From: Bacteroides sp. An322
GTDB lineage: Bacteria > Bacteroidota > Bacteroidia > Bacteroidales > Bacteroidaceae
Assembly (NCBI RefSeq): GCF_002161765.1
Contig: NZ_NFIN01000030.1
Coordinates: 1-34,518 of the forward strand
Length of the DNA stretch: 34,518 nt
Direction: 5' to 3'
The position numbers were made by a program, and so were the translations under genes. The notes beneath the pieces were generated by a model. That model was not told the DNA's origin, did no database searches, and saw nothing but the letters and a program-made list of their open reading frames with translations. The first letter of the stretch is position 1, and each line of letters begins with the position of its first letter. Shown here piece after piece: positions 14,436-24,153 of the stretch.

Positions 14436-17400
14436 TTACCCTTTGGTCATATCTCTATAATCATCCATCATTTGTTGATAATTAACTTCCTGTTCTTCTG
14501 CCTTATACATATTTTTAGCCCAATCTGCTACTTTAGGATTCTCATGTCGCAAAAGAGGCTTAAACATATTCTGCCTATCCATATAATACCCTTTCATGCT
14601 TCCTACACCTGTATAACTATATGTACCAAAATTGGAACTCAAAGATTGTAGGACTTTTTCATTGTCTCCATAATTGTTTACTAACCAGATGAAGAAATCA
14701 CTAAGTTCCATTTGTTCTCCATTCTTTTTAAAATTGCATACAGGACACATGTCTGCAAACCGTTCAGGCAATATATTGGGAAACTCTTTACACGCATTTT
14801 TTAGTCTGTCATTATCACATTGAAATAAGGGACCGGCTCCGTATCCAAAACCAGAGCCAAGTTCATAACGCATATTAAAATAAAACATACTTTGCTCGAA
14901 TGGCAATATTAATGCCTTCATTATATCGTCTAAAATAATATCTTGGTATTTGGGAAGTAAATGAAAATACAAATCCTTAAAAGGATTATTTGGCCTATAT
15001 GGTATGCAATATTTAATAATCAATGCATTAACATCTTTTGCAAAATTTGGCTCATTAAATGTCTTTAAGATATACTCCATCTTATCTACTGCCTCTTTAA
15101 CTAAATAAAATTTATCATTTTCGAAATCAAATTCTAAAAGGCACTTTTCTATTGTTGGAAGATAAGGAATCAGTTCTTCTCTCATAGTCCACAAATGCTG
15201 AAATAGATGCGGGTAAGTTACTTCCATTTTATCAATATCAGCATTACTGAATAGAAGATTACTAACTCTAAATACATCATCAATATTATTATATGAAACA
15301 TATCTTAAATAATTATTTAAGTAGGTTGATGGTATTTTGCCGTTATGTACCATTGTAAAAAGTTTATTTAATTGGTTGTAGTTTTTGTCTTCAATCATAC
15401 CTAAGACACAACAAGCCATAGCATTAATACCATCGTTTAATAGTCTTTCTGCAATCGAAGCCAAATAAGATTTGTTTGGATCATGGCTCATGTAGCACTC
15501 AATAAAACTACTCCTATAATCTCTATCTTTTGATCTTATGTGTCGCATAAATGCTTCATATACCTCATCTCTACAACCATTCTGATCCATGACTTCCATA
15601 GCTGCAAAAATCATCCAAACGCTTTGAAAATGTTCTTGATCTGCTATTTCTTCAAATTCTTTACTATTGTATATTTTATCATTGATAAATTCTTCTCCAT
15701 ATGGATGCATTTCAGATTTATAAACTTCAAAAATTTGATCACTTCCAAATTCTCTTCGGTCTATATTTTCCATTGCCGCTAAAACTCTTTTGATAAATGT
15801 TTTAGGTGCAAACACTTTATCAATAAGCAAATCCATGTGTTGTCTGTTCCTTTCATATACTTTAGGATTATGTTTCTTTGCCCAACTTAAGGAACGTCTC
15901 ATTTCGTCCCAATCATTATTGTATTTGGGAGCGAAATAATCAATCAAATCAAACAGTATGTTTTCACATCCGCTATGTATAAAATCATAGACATGATCTG
16001 GTATTTGTCTATATATGATTTTTGATGAAATTTCATCATTGCTTACTTTTATAAGTATGTCTTTGCAGAAATTCCAGTATTGTTTAAGTTCTGATATGCT
16101 AATTGATGTCTCTGGTTCTATATTATATTTCCTTTCTGTCCGAGTAAGCATATGATAATTAAAGCGAGTACTAAAAGCACTACTTATGGCTTTTGCCAAC
16201 AAAGGATAATAATCAGTTCCTTTCTCAAACAAAAATTGCAAAACATTTCTTTTCTTATCTAAATTTGCTTGTGTCCCTGAGAGCAATATGCGGAATTTCT
16301 CTAAGAACACACCGGTAGCATTATTTGAAATTTGCTCATTTTCTGCAAGAGATAGTATTCCCAAAAGTTTGCAGGACTCCTCAAAAGCATCTTCAACTAC
16401 ACATGCTTCCTCCAATGCCCATACTATATTCCTTCGAATATCTCCAGATATGTTCTGCTGAAGATAATTGGGATGTTTCTCACTAAATAAGGAAAAAAGA
16501 TTATGAGCTACAGCAACCTGACTCACAGTTGACATAGAGAAAATAAGTTGTGAGCCAGTTTTAGTAAGCACTATTTTCTCATCATGAAAAGGGATTTTAT
16601 TCAGTTCATCAAAAAGTTGTTGGGCCTCTATAGAAGTAAGTGACATAAACCTATTTTTCATTTGGTCAGCAAGTCGTTCACCTAATTGACCAGCGGCTTC
16701 AATCTCTGCAATTATTTTCTTCCATGTCTCAAGAGGTGTCTTTTGAAGCCATTCTTCAGCCAACCATTCTGCAAGTGGTCTGGGACGTACATTTACACTA
16801 TTTGCCCTCATGTCTAATAGTCTGCGTTGATTAAATTCATGAATGGTACAAGAAAAACAATCATCAACAACTGATTTATCTAAATGGATATGATTTATCT
16901 CAGAATGATTAATTATAAAATCATATTCATCTTTTTTATTCCCAGTAAATCCCAATGGATTAAATAATGCTATTGCATTAAGAACCGATCGCTTATGTGC
17001 ATCCAATTGCCCACCAGGATCTAACAAATAATCCAACCATTGTTTTTTCTCTGGAAGAAGTTGAACTTGACCAATATTTTTGTATGACTTAATAAGTTCA
17101 ATAGCCATTAATGAGATACCGTCACTATATTCTTTAATTTTATTTGTTACTTCTTCATTGAGAATTCTTTCTTTTTCTATTATTGCATCTACTACCTCTT
17201 GATTATCTTCAACATCAATAAAGAAAACATTAGTTCCCTTGCCTTCTTCATTTTTGGTGAGAACATTATAAAGGCTTATTATTTTGAATGGTTTTTGGAA
17301 TCTGCTAATGAATTTTGTTATTCGATAATATTCATCAATAGGGCAATTATCTATAATGATTACACCTCTGTCAACATATGTTAGTATGTATTCCAAACCT

Positions 17401-18704
17401 CTATTTATGTTTTTATCTGGGTCTGTACAATAAAAAACATTTTGCGTTGTTCTAAAGGCCTCGCCTACAATCCTTGTTTTGCCGACACCTGAAATAGATA
17501 ATATTCTAAGATTTTTGATATCTGGATTTCTAAGAAGGTCAATACACTCCTTATTCTTTTGAGATGGTATGAACTCTCCGCTCATAAAAGTTTCCTTGTC
17601 TTGTTCAATGGCTTTATCTATAGGACAAAAAGGAAATATATTTTCAAGCAATTTCTTTTTTTGTTCAATTTGTTCTTTTATCTCATCTGCTTTTGCCTTA
17701 TTTGTAGCATTCTGCTTATTATATTGATGATGCCATATTCCTTGGTCTCCAAAATTTAGGTCCAAAGAAAATTCCATACCTTGTTTTTGCTGATATTTTC
17801 TAATATAGAATTCTTCTTTGGAAATAACATCAATTACTTGAAATGAATTCTTGTAATTTTCGTCTAACTTATGAATATTATCACATAATGTTCCCGCTGC
17901 AGTAATATTCATGCAATAATCGCCTGATGGTATTACTATAAAGTCATCATCTAAAGAATGCGTATGACCTGAGAGATTTAAGTCGTAACAATGTGCTATA
18001 GCCTCTTTCGCATGTTTACGTTCTGCCTCAGTTAAAAGATCATATCCGATATGAGATGCTACAATCTTTATATTACAATCAGAAAGAAACACTTGTGAAT
18101 TTGTAATTTGATCAACTCCAAGAAATAATTTTTTGTCATCATCAAGACCACAAAACCAAACAGAATTAAGGCTTGTAATACCTATCTTACTTCCTCTAAT
18201 ATCAAATTTGAAGTTAGAGTCAAAATCTCCGTATTGATAATTTTTCTTTAGACATTCTGTATAATATAGCTTTTCAAAATCCTTAAATGCTTTTGTTCGA
18301 GTTCTTATAATATCATGATTTTTGGGGGAATTTTTTATAGAAATAATTTTTTCATGGTCATCATGTAAATTTTTCCCAAGAAATCCTATTTTCATATATT
18401 GTTTACCAATATCATTTTCGGTATCATGATTGCCTGGAATGAAGACAAATCTATCTTTCGAAAGCCTAAGTTTCTCTAAAATAGGAGTAATTACTACTTC
18501 TTCAAACTCTTTAAAAGCTGTATTGATATCTCCGAAACCAACTCCACCTTTGTCAATGAGATCTCCAGTAAAAATAACAAGATCTATACCATCGTCTTTC
18601 TGTATTTCATCCATACTTCGGTTGAGATACATTAATAAGGCATCCATTGCAGGGTTCTCTTTTACTAGATGCAAGTCCGACAAATGTAAGATACGTAACA
18701 TCAT
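14436..18704 (-). CDS. Calcineurin-like phosphoesterase - STAND NTPase fusion (candidate NLR-like defence protein)
   Basis: A 1422-aa protein. The N-terminal metallophosphoesterase (1-~300) has all the metal-ligand motifs: D10-x-H12 (SDLHL), G47-D48-x-x-D51 (GDLIDKG), G91-N92-H93-D94, H218 (ASHIG) and G246-H247-x-H249 (GHTHS). A lysine-rich linker (335-355) leads to a P-loop module: Walker A S403-x-x-GVGKT410 (first Gly replaced by Ser) and a Walker B strand RGVIIIDN with D452. The remaining ~900 residues are predicted mostly helical without a known motif, apart from a CPVC pair near the C-terminus. This effector-NTPase-helical sensor layout is that of Avs/bNACHT-type STAND immune proteins. 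The phosphoesterase would be the effector, cutting nucleic acid or nucleotides on sensing a phage signal (inference). It starts 33 bp after hsdR with no promoter between them, so it is probably the last gene of the operon. It is visibly more AT-rich than hsdR. Confidence 0.8.
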   Translation of the reverse strand: MMLRILHLSDLHLVKENPAMDALLMYLNRSMDEIQKDDGIDLVIFTGDLIDKGGVGFGDINTAFKEFEEVVITPILEKLRLSKDRFVFIPGNHDTENDIGKQYMKIGFLGKNLHDDHEKIISIKNSPKNHDIIRTRTKAFKDFEKLYYTECLKKNYQYGDFDSNFKFDIRGSKIGITSLNSVWFCGLDDDKKLFLGVDQITNSQVFLSDCNIKIVASHIGYDLLTEAERKHAKEAIAHCYDLNLSGHTHSLDDDFIVIPSGDYCMNITAAGTLCDNIHKLDENYKNSFQVIDVISKEEFYIRKYQQKQGMEFSLDLNFGDQGIWHHQYNKQNATNKAKADEIKEQIEQKKKLLENIFPFCPIDKAIEQDKETFMSGEFIPSQKNKECIDLLRNPDIKNLRILSISGVGKTRIVGEAFRTTQNVFYCTDPDKNINRGLEYILTYVDRGVIIIDNCPIDEYYRITKFISRFQKPFKIISLYNVLTKNEEGKGTNVFFIDVEDNQEVVDAIIEKERILNEEVTNKIKEYSDGISLMAIELIKSYKNIGQVQLLPEKKQWLDYLLDPGGQLDAHKRSVLNAIALFNPLGFTGNKKDEYDFIINHSEINHIHLDKSVVDDCFSCTIHEFNQRRLLDMRANSVNVRPRPLAEWLAEEWLQKTPLETWKKIIAEIEAAGQLGERLADQMKNRFMSLTSIEAQQLFDELNKIPFHDEKIVLTKTGSQLIFSMSTVSQVAVAHNLFSLFSEKHPNYLQQNISGDIRRNIVWALEEACVVEDAFEESCKLLGILSLAENEQISNNATGVFLEKFRILLSGTQANLDKKRNVLQFLFEKGTDYYPLLAKAISSAFSTRFNYHMLTRTERKYNIEPETSISISELKQYWNFCKDILIKVSNDEISSKIIYRQIPDHVYDFIHSGCENILFDLIDYFAPKYNNDWDEMRRSLSWAKKHNPKVYERNRQHMDLLIDKVFAPKTFIKRVLAAMENIDRREFGSDQIFEVYKSEMHPYGEEFINDKIYNSKEFEEIADQEHFQSVWMIFAAMEVMDQNGCRDEVYEAFMRHIRSKDRDYRSSFIECYMSHDPNKSYLASIAERLLNDGINAMACCVLGMIEDKNYNQLNKLFTMVHNGKIPSTYLNNYLRYVSYNNIDDVFRVSNLLFSNADIDKMEVTYPHLFQHLWTMREELIPYLPTIEKCLLEFDFENDKFYLVKEAVDKMEYILKTFNEPNFAKDVNALIIKYCIPYRPNNPFKDLYFHLLPKYQDIILDDIMKALILPFEQSMFYFNMRYELGSGFGYGAGPLFQCDNDRLKNACKEFPNILPERFADMCPVCNFKKNGEQMELSDFFIWLVNNYGDNEKVLQSLSSNFGTYSYTGVGSMKGYYMDRQNMFKPLLRHENPKVADWAKNMYKAEEQEVNYQQMMDDYRDMTKG

Positions 18705-18737
18705 ATGCTTGTCTTATTTAGTGATATAAAAATGTTT

Positions 18738-21700
18738 CTATTCGTATTTCTTATAATTCTCCACCTGTTCCAAAACTTTCTGGAAGACTTCCTCGTCCCA
18801 CTGGGGCGGGTAACCCTCTTTGTACAGAAGGAAAGTAAGCTGGCTGGCGAGTTTGCTTTTGAGGTTGTCGTTGTTCAACCAATCGGCATAAATGGCGGTG
18901 TCATCTATCAGTGCTTTGATTTTCTTGGCCAACTCAATACAACGATCATCTGCATACTCAAAGCCATGTTTGTCTCGTACTTCAACAAGGACATCAAAGA
19001 ATGCCTTTTCCTCGAATGTGATGCCCAATACCTTGAACTTTTCACTATCTGTTTTAAGTTCTTTCAGGATATCCAGAAGTTTGTTAGAGAGGCCGTTGAT
19101 TTTATATGAGACAATATCATAGACATCATTTACAACATTCTGTGTCACATCGTTGGTAAATGTCAGCTTATCTCGCGTATTATAAGCGTCGATTGTCTCT
19201 TCAAGCATTTTCTGGAAATGTTCGGCCTGTATCTTGTTCGTCCGACTATATGCTCTGATGGCTTTGGCTACGAGTTTGCAGAGAATCTGAAACTTGGTGA
19301 ACGGCATCTTTATCTCTTCCACCTCTTTAGTGAATGAGTCGCTGAAAATGTTTTCTTCAGCACCTTCGTTCATAACCCTCTCCACACCACTGGCGAGGAT
19401 AGCCTCTTGGACCATCTGTTCCACATGCCGGTTCATGCTTTCCGTATCATGCTCGGTAGCGGTCATTTTGTTGACGTATGAACAGATGCCCATGAAACAT
19501 TGGCTCCATGCAATCTCCTCATCAGTCAGAATTCCGGCCGGATTGCAGATGCTGTATGCCGAGCGCAACCGTTTGACATGTTCTTTGAAAAGTTTGAGGA
19601 ATGAGACCTCTCCTTTTCGCTCCACACTGTTGGCAAGGATATATTCGGCTGCTTCTTGAATGAACTGAAGACGTGCAAGGTCGTTATTTCCGAAAAAACG
19701 GTCAAACACCAGACCCGACAATCTCTCTTGCAGCAATTGCAACTCGTTTTTCAACACTTCATGAGCTGCTTCCAAATCTTCTTGTGGCCCGACATCTCCG
19801 CCGTATTTTTTCATAGCCTTCTTCATCTCCTCACGAATACCGATATAGTCGATGATAAAGCCAAATTCCTTGGTTCCATATCGGCGGTTCACTCGCGATA
19901 TGGTCTGTATCAACGTGTGTTTCGACAGCGGTTTGTCGTTGTAAAGCATGGTCAGGCAAGGCACATCAAATCCTGTAATCCACATATCTACATTGATGGA
20001 GATATGGAAATTGGATTTCTCCGACTTGAACTCTGTATCGAGAAATTTGCGATATTCCTTGTCTCCAAGCAAGTTGTATAACTCCTTTTCATCGTCCTTG
20101 TCGCGGGTCATGACCATATTGACAAAAGCGATGTCATTGAGTTTGTCCTTTTCATCTGCTGTTAATACAAGTTCGTTCAAAGCCTTTTTCTTCTCGAACC
20201 AATCGGGTTGCAGCTCCCGCATGATTTTATACAACCGAAACGCAATTGTGCGGTCGGCGCAGGTAATCATTGCCTTTTGCAGACGGTCGGTTGTCTCTGT
20301 TCGGCGCTTATAGTCGTCGATAATATCCTTGGCCACCCGATGCAGCACATCTTCATCGCCGATTATCACCTCCATACTCGACATGGCGGCTTTACTCTTG
20401 GCAATATCTTCAGGAGTAGCACCTTCGTCTGCACAGAGTCGATAGTATTCCTCTACCTTGTCGGCCTGCTCCTTGTTCAGGAAAACACGTGCCAAGCGGG
20501 GATCATATTTGATGGGAACGGTGATGCCGTCATCTTCCGACTCCTTCATCGTGTATTGATCTACGACATCTCCAAATACATGTATGGTCTCGTCGATGGG
20601 TGTTCCGGTAAAGCCCACATATGTGGCGTTAGGCAAGGCATCACGCAGGTATTTGGCAAATCCGTATGTAATTTTTGCCCCTATTTTCCCGGTGTCGCCT
20701 TCTGTCTGTATCGACAGTTTCGACCCGAGGTTGTTTTGAGAACGGTGCGCCTCGTCGCTCAGACAAATCACATTGGAACGCTCCGTAAGCAATCCGGTGG
20801 ACTCTGCGAATTTCTGAATAGTGGTAATATAGACCCCGCCGGTCTTGCGCATACTCATCTCTTCGGCAAGTTCTTTGCGGGTCTCAAATACCTTTACAGC
20901 CTCGTCTTCAAGGTAGCGTTTCGAGCGGCAGAACAGTTTTCCGCTTTGAGTCTCCAAATCTTCCCGATCAACGATAATAAGGATTGTTGGACTACCCAGT
21001 TGCTCACGGCAACGCAGTGCCAACTGGCGAGCAAGGAACAGCATGGTATAGGTCTTTCCACACCCGGTGGCGCCGAAATAGGTACCCCCCTTGCCATCGC
21101 CGCCAACGGAGCGCAAATGGGAGAGGATATGGTCCCGCAGTTTACGCGTAGCAAAGAATTGTGGATAGCGGCACACCACTTCGGTCGTGTCATCCTCTTT
21201 CGTCGGATCAGGGAAATAGACATAATCGCGCAGGATTTCCAAGATGCGTTCTGGCGAAAGCGCTCCGCGAACAAGGGTCCGAAGCGTATCAAGCCCCTTG
21301 CCGGCTTTGTCTTCATTGTCGATTTTCTTCCATTCGTAGAAAAATTCGAATGGGGTGTAGGTCGTACCCAATTCGTTCTTCGCTCCGTCGCTGATAACTG
21401 CCAGTGCACAATATTTCAGCAAGGCCGGTATATCCCGCATATAACGGGTACAAATCTGCGTATGCGCATCGCGGATGGTCGCGTTCTGCTTTGTCGGATT
21501 TTTGAGTTCGATGATGCAGACCGGTATGCCGTTGACAAAAAGCAGGATGTCGGGGCGGCGGTTCTCGCGTCCCTGTTCCATGACAAATTGGTTGACGCAG
21601 CGGAAAATATTATGGTCGGGATGCTCGAAGTCGATGTATTGCAGGCGGAACGGATTGTCCCTGCCATCGCTGTATGTAAAATCGTATCCGTCCCGATAGA

Positions 21701-21965
21701 GCAGGAAGGTGTTTTGCAGGGCATAATAATCGTTCTGACCGCCCGTGTTGCGCAGGTTGGCGATAATGCCATCCATTTCGGAGGCGGTTAGCTTTTTGTC
21801 CTTGTACTGAGCGGCAATAAATGTCCGCAGGTCTTCTTCAATAAGCGGGTCAGTATATTTCCGGTGAATGTCATCGCCGAATGTATATTGCCAATGCGAC
21901 TCGCGGAGGAGTTCGATGGTCGCCTCTTCAAACTGACTCTCATAATATTTTCCTTTACCTGCCAT
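18738..21965 (-). CDS. hsdR: Type I restriction enzyme R subunit
   Basis: A 1075-aa translocase/nuclease subunit that pulls and cuts unmodified DNA with HsdM/HsdS. The N-terminal PD-(D/E)XK nuclease has RPDILLFVNGIPVCIIELKN (Asp139, Glu153, Lys155). The SF2 motor has Walker A GATGCGKT (298-305), the DEAH-box region ICLSDEAHRSQN, motif III YVGFTGTPID, and the motif VI region LIQTISRVNRRYG. A C-terminal helical region would bind the methylase. The size matches the family, and all key residues are present. A long antisense ORF inside it is a composition artefact. Confidence 0.95.
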   Translation of the reverse strand: MAGKGKYYESQFEEATIELLRESHWQYTFGDDIHRKYTDPLIEEDLRTFIAAQYKDKKLTASEMDGIIANLRNTGGQNDYYALQNTFLLYRDGYDFTYSDGRDNPFRLQYIDFEHPDHNIFRCVNQFVMEQGRENRRPDILLFVNGIPVCIIELKNPTKQNATIRDAHTQICTRYMRDIPALLKYCALAVISDGAKNELGTTYTPFEFFYEWKKIDNEDKAGKGLDTLRTLVRGALSPERILEILRDYVYFPDPTKEDDTTEVVCRYPQFFATRKLRDHILSHLRSVGGDGKGGTYFGATGCGKTYTMLFLARQLALRCREQLGSPTILIIVDREDLETQSGKLFCRSKRYLEDEAVKVFETRKELAEEMSMRKTGGVYITTIQKFAESTGLLTERSNVICLSDEAHRSQNNLGSKLSIQTEGDTGKIGAKITYGFAKYLRDALPNATYVGFTGTPIDETIHVFGDVVDQYTMKESEDDGITVPIKYDPRLARVFLNKEQADKVEEYYRLCADEGATPEDIAKSKAAMSSMEVIIGDEDVLHRVAKDIIDDYKRRTETTDRLQKAMITCADRTIAFRLYKIMRELQPDWFEKKKALNELVLTADEKDKLNDIAFVNMVMTRDKDDEKELYNLLGDKEYRKFLDTEFKSEKSNFHISINVDMWITGFDVPCLTMLYNDKPLSKHTLIQTISRVNRRYGTKEFGFIIDYIGIREEMKKAMKKYGGDVGPQEDLEAAHEVLKNELQLLQERLSGLVFDRFFGNNDLARLQFIQEAAEYILANSVERKGEVSFLKLFKEHVKRLRSAYSICNPAGILTDEEIAWSQCFMGICSYVNKMTATEHDTESMNRHVEQMVQEAILASGVERVMNEGAEENIFSDSFTKEVEEIKMPFTKFQILCKLVAKAIRAYSRTNKIQAEHFQKMLEETIDAYNTRDKLTFTNDVTQNVVNDVYDIVSYKINGLSNKLLDILKELKTDSEKFKVLGITFEEKAFFDVLVEVRDKHGFEYADDRCIELAKKIKALIDDTAIYADWLNNDNLKSKLASQLTFLLYKEGYPPQWDEEVFQKVLEQVENYKKYE

Positions 21966-21980
21966 AATAATCGTCGCAAT

Positions 21981-23105
21981 TTAAGAATGTATGACATGTT
22001 GAAGCAATGCCGGACACACTTCGCGTGAAAGCCGGTCGGCTTCTTCGGCTATCTGTTTTGCTTTGTTGGCGCATTTGTAGATATTGACAATAGCCTGTTG
22101 GACCTCAATGGGAGGAAGCGGTACTTTGCAACGTTTCATATCTTCAATTGAAAAAGCCTCGCGGGCGCTCCCCCATGAGTTGAAACGGGCATATCGGTCA
22201 AATTCAGGACGGCAGAACCATAGATAAAGAAAGTTCGGTAAAACAAAATCCCTATCAACCTTAAATACACATGAAATAGATGAAACAATATAAGTTTTGT
22301 CTGAATCATTCAATCCCAAACTCATTTTATCTCCTCGCCGGGAAGTGTCAGGTACAAAAGCTATTTCTTTCGGTTTTACCAATTTGTATGAATTCAAAGA
22401 GACTCCCTTCAAATTAGCCTTAGTCTCAATCAATCCTTTAGAGGTCGCGATTCCACGAACTTCTTCTTCAGTAAATTGACCATCTAAATTGCGGTCATTA
22501 GATTCTTCAATATATGCTCCGATTTCCCGCATTGGATATTTGTGCTTTAATTCCTGTATATAGCTTTGACAGAGTTGCATAAGCGGGGCTGCCTTAGCCT
22601 CGTTTTGCTCTTTGATTTCACGGAATGCTCGCCATACGTTTACCACTTTCTGTTGTTCGGCAACAGACGGAAGAGGAATCTCAATATCAAGGAAACGAGG
22701 CCAGTCCAAATTGGCTCGAACGCTGGAATCACTAATAAACCAGCCATAACGGTCGCTTTCCTCTCGATTGAAATACATAAAAAAGTATTCCGGTAAAACG
22801 TCGTTCTCTTTATTGATGAAAAAAGTCGTATATGCAGGCGAAATCAAAGCGGGTTGTGCTTTGTCGTATAACCCAATTCGAATGCATATATCACGACCTG
22901 TTTGCATACCACTAAATACAAACATCCCTTTGGAAACAATTTTGTATTTAGTAATATCAACACCATCCAGATTGGCAACCGTTGGCATAAATGTTTTATC
23001 TCTATTTATGCCGATAACAGGATAGTTATGACCTGCCGTATTCCTTTCGTCACACCACTCGATATAATCCCCGATCCGGCCCCATTTTACACTGCCACTT
23101 CCCAT
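21981..23105 (-). CDS. hsdS: Type I restriction-modification specificity subunit S
   Basis: 374 aa from MGSGSVKWGRIGDYIEWCDE. This start is chosen because GAGGAGGT lies about 6 nt upstream and it comes one base after the yhcG stop; a longer ORF start (23159) lies inside yhcG. There are two target recognition domains, each opening with a similar IGDYIE/IGAYIE box (about 9-14 and 205-210), and each followed by the conserved spacer helix region LPSVAEQQKVVNVWRAFREI and LPPIEVQQAIVNIYKCANKA. It sets the bipartite DNA target of the complex. No second hsdS or partial copy is present here for shuffling. Confidence 0.93.
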   Translation of the reverse strand: MGSGSVKWGRIGDYIEWCDERNTAGHNYPVIGINRDKTFMPTVANLDGVDITKYKIVSKGMFVFSGMQTGRDICIRIGLYDKAQPALISPAYTTFFINKENDVLPEYFFMYFNREESDRYGWFISDSSVRANLDWPRFLDIEIPLPSVAEQQKVVNVWRAFREIKEQNEAKAAPLMQLCQSYIQELKHKYPMREIGAYIEESNDRNLDGQFTEEEVRGIATSKGLIETKANLKGVSLNSYKLVKPKEIAFVPDTSRRGDKMSLGLNDSDKTYIVSSISCVFKVDRDFVLPNFLYLWFCRPEFDRYARFNSWGSAREAFSIEDMKRCKVPLPPIEVQQAIVNIYKCANKAKQIAEEADRLSREVCPALLQHVIHS

Positions 23106-23106
23106 A

Positions 23107-24153
23107 TCACACCTCCTCTTTTCCATGCTGTTCCATAAAGAAGCGTTTCTGTTGTTCAATTTCCCGGCGAAGTTCTTCCTCGGTAGGCATGTATGTCATA
23201 TACTTGGCAGCAAAAATCTGATCGCTGTCATGTAATACTGAATATTTTGCTATGGTGTTGTCCGTATCTGTACAAAGCAACACGCCGATAGTCGGATTGT
23301 CATCCTCTCCCTTAACCAAATCATCGTACATACGGATGTACATATCCAACTGTCCGATGTCCTGATGAGTCAACTTATGGGTTTTCAGTTCAAAGATGAC
23401 AAATCGTTTCATCTTGTAATTATAGAATACAAGATCGATGTAGAAATCAGCCGTATCGGTCACAATGTGTTGCTGCCTTTCAACAAAAGCAAATCCACGA
23501 CCGAGTTCCATGATGAACTTCTCAAGGTTGTCAATTAATGCCTGCTCCAATTCTGATTCTGAATAATTAGTATCCCGATGGAATCCCATAAATTCGGCCA
23601 CCATCGGATTCTTTATATATTCCAACGGATCTGTTTGACCGACATAAGGTACAGGTAGAGTAGAACTTTCCCTTTGGGCAGCAAGCCGTCGCTCATAATA
23701 TTGGGTGGAGATATTCCTGTCAAGGTCGTCCACGCTCCACATATCTTCGGCAGCTGCCTTTAGATACCATTCCCTTGCTTGCGTATTGCTGACGGAAAGA
23801 AGCCTGCGGACATGTGACCAAGTAAGATTTTGCACACGCGTGTGCAAAATCTCTATGTCTTTAAATTCCAAATAGAACTTCCGATAATATGCCAAGTTGC
23901 GCTTACCATAGCCAGTTCCGTATTCAGCAGAAAGCCTGGCAGCAAGAGCTGGGATAAGTTTTTGTCCGTATGCCGCCCTGCTTGCTCCCTGCTGCTCCTC
24001 TTCCACGATACGCCGCCCAATGTTCCAATAAGTCATAATGGCTATTTGACCAGTCGCGGCATAGGCTTGTTTCCGTCCTTGTTCTATGATGGTTCTGATG
24101 TCGGAAACGAAATTATCGGTTATTATGTCAGTCTGTTGCTTATTCTTTTCCAT
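23107..24153 (-). CDS. YhcG-like PD-(D/E)XK nuclease family protein (DUF1016)
   Basis: 348 aa from MEKNKQQTD. The N-terminal DUF1016 helical domain includes YWNIGRRIVEEEQ, YGKRNLAYYRKFYLEF and LTWSHVRRLLSV. The C-terminal nuclease has ADFYIDLVFYNYKMKRFVIF then ELKTHK (Asp240, Glu255, Lys257), the PD-(D/E)XK core. Such genes are often lodged in type I R-M loci of gut bacteria; their role there is not settled (accessory nuclease or anti-invader function). It overlaps hsdM by 14 bp and is followed by hsdS after one base, so it is an integral part of the operon. It contains a perfect 28-bp palindrome at 23825-23852. Confidence 0.88.
   Translation of the reverse strand: MEKNKQQTDIITDNFVSDIRTIIEQGRKQAYAATGQIAIMTYWNIGRRIVEEEQQGASRAAYGQKLIPALAARLSAEYGTGYGKRNLAYYRKFYLEFKDIEILHTRVQNLTWSHVRRLLSVSNTQAREWYLKAAAEDMWSVDDLDRNISTQYYERRLAAQRESSTLPVPYVGQTDPLEYIKNPMVAEFMGFHRDTNYSESELEQALIDNLEKFIMELGRGFAFVERQQHIVTDTADFYIDLVFYNYKMKRFVIFELKTHKLTHQDIGQLDMYIRMYDDLVKGEDDNPTIGVLLCTDTDNTIAKYSVLHDSDQIFAAKYMTYMPTEEELRREIEQQKRFFMEQHGKEEV
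23825..23852. repeat. Perfect 28-bp palindrome inside the yhcG-like gene
   Basis: AGATTTTGCACACG (23825-23838) is followed directly by its exact reverse complement, with the centre between 23838 and 23839. It encodes EILHTRVQNL, just ahead of the conserved LTWSHVRRLL segment. Confidence 0.9.

Noticed and set aside
20208..21791. 527-codon + strand ORF antisense to hsdR
   Set aside because: It is the mirror of a GC-rich, strongly conserved helicase gene. No domain motif or promoter supports it, and its length follows from the codon bias of hsdR.
21981..23105. Phase-variable hsdS shufflon
   Set aside because: There is a single full hsdS, with no silent TRD copies or inverted repeats around it, and the window's two serine recombinases lie >14 kb away.
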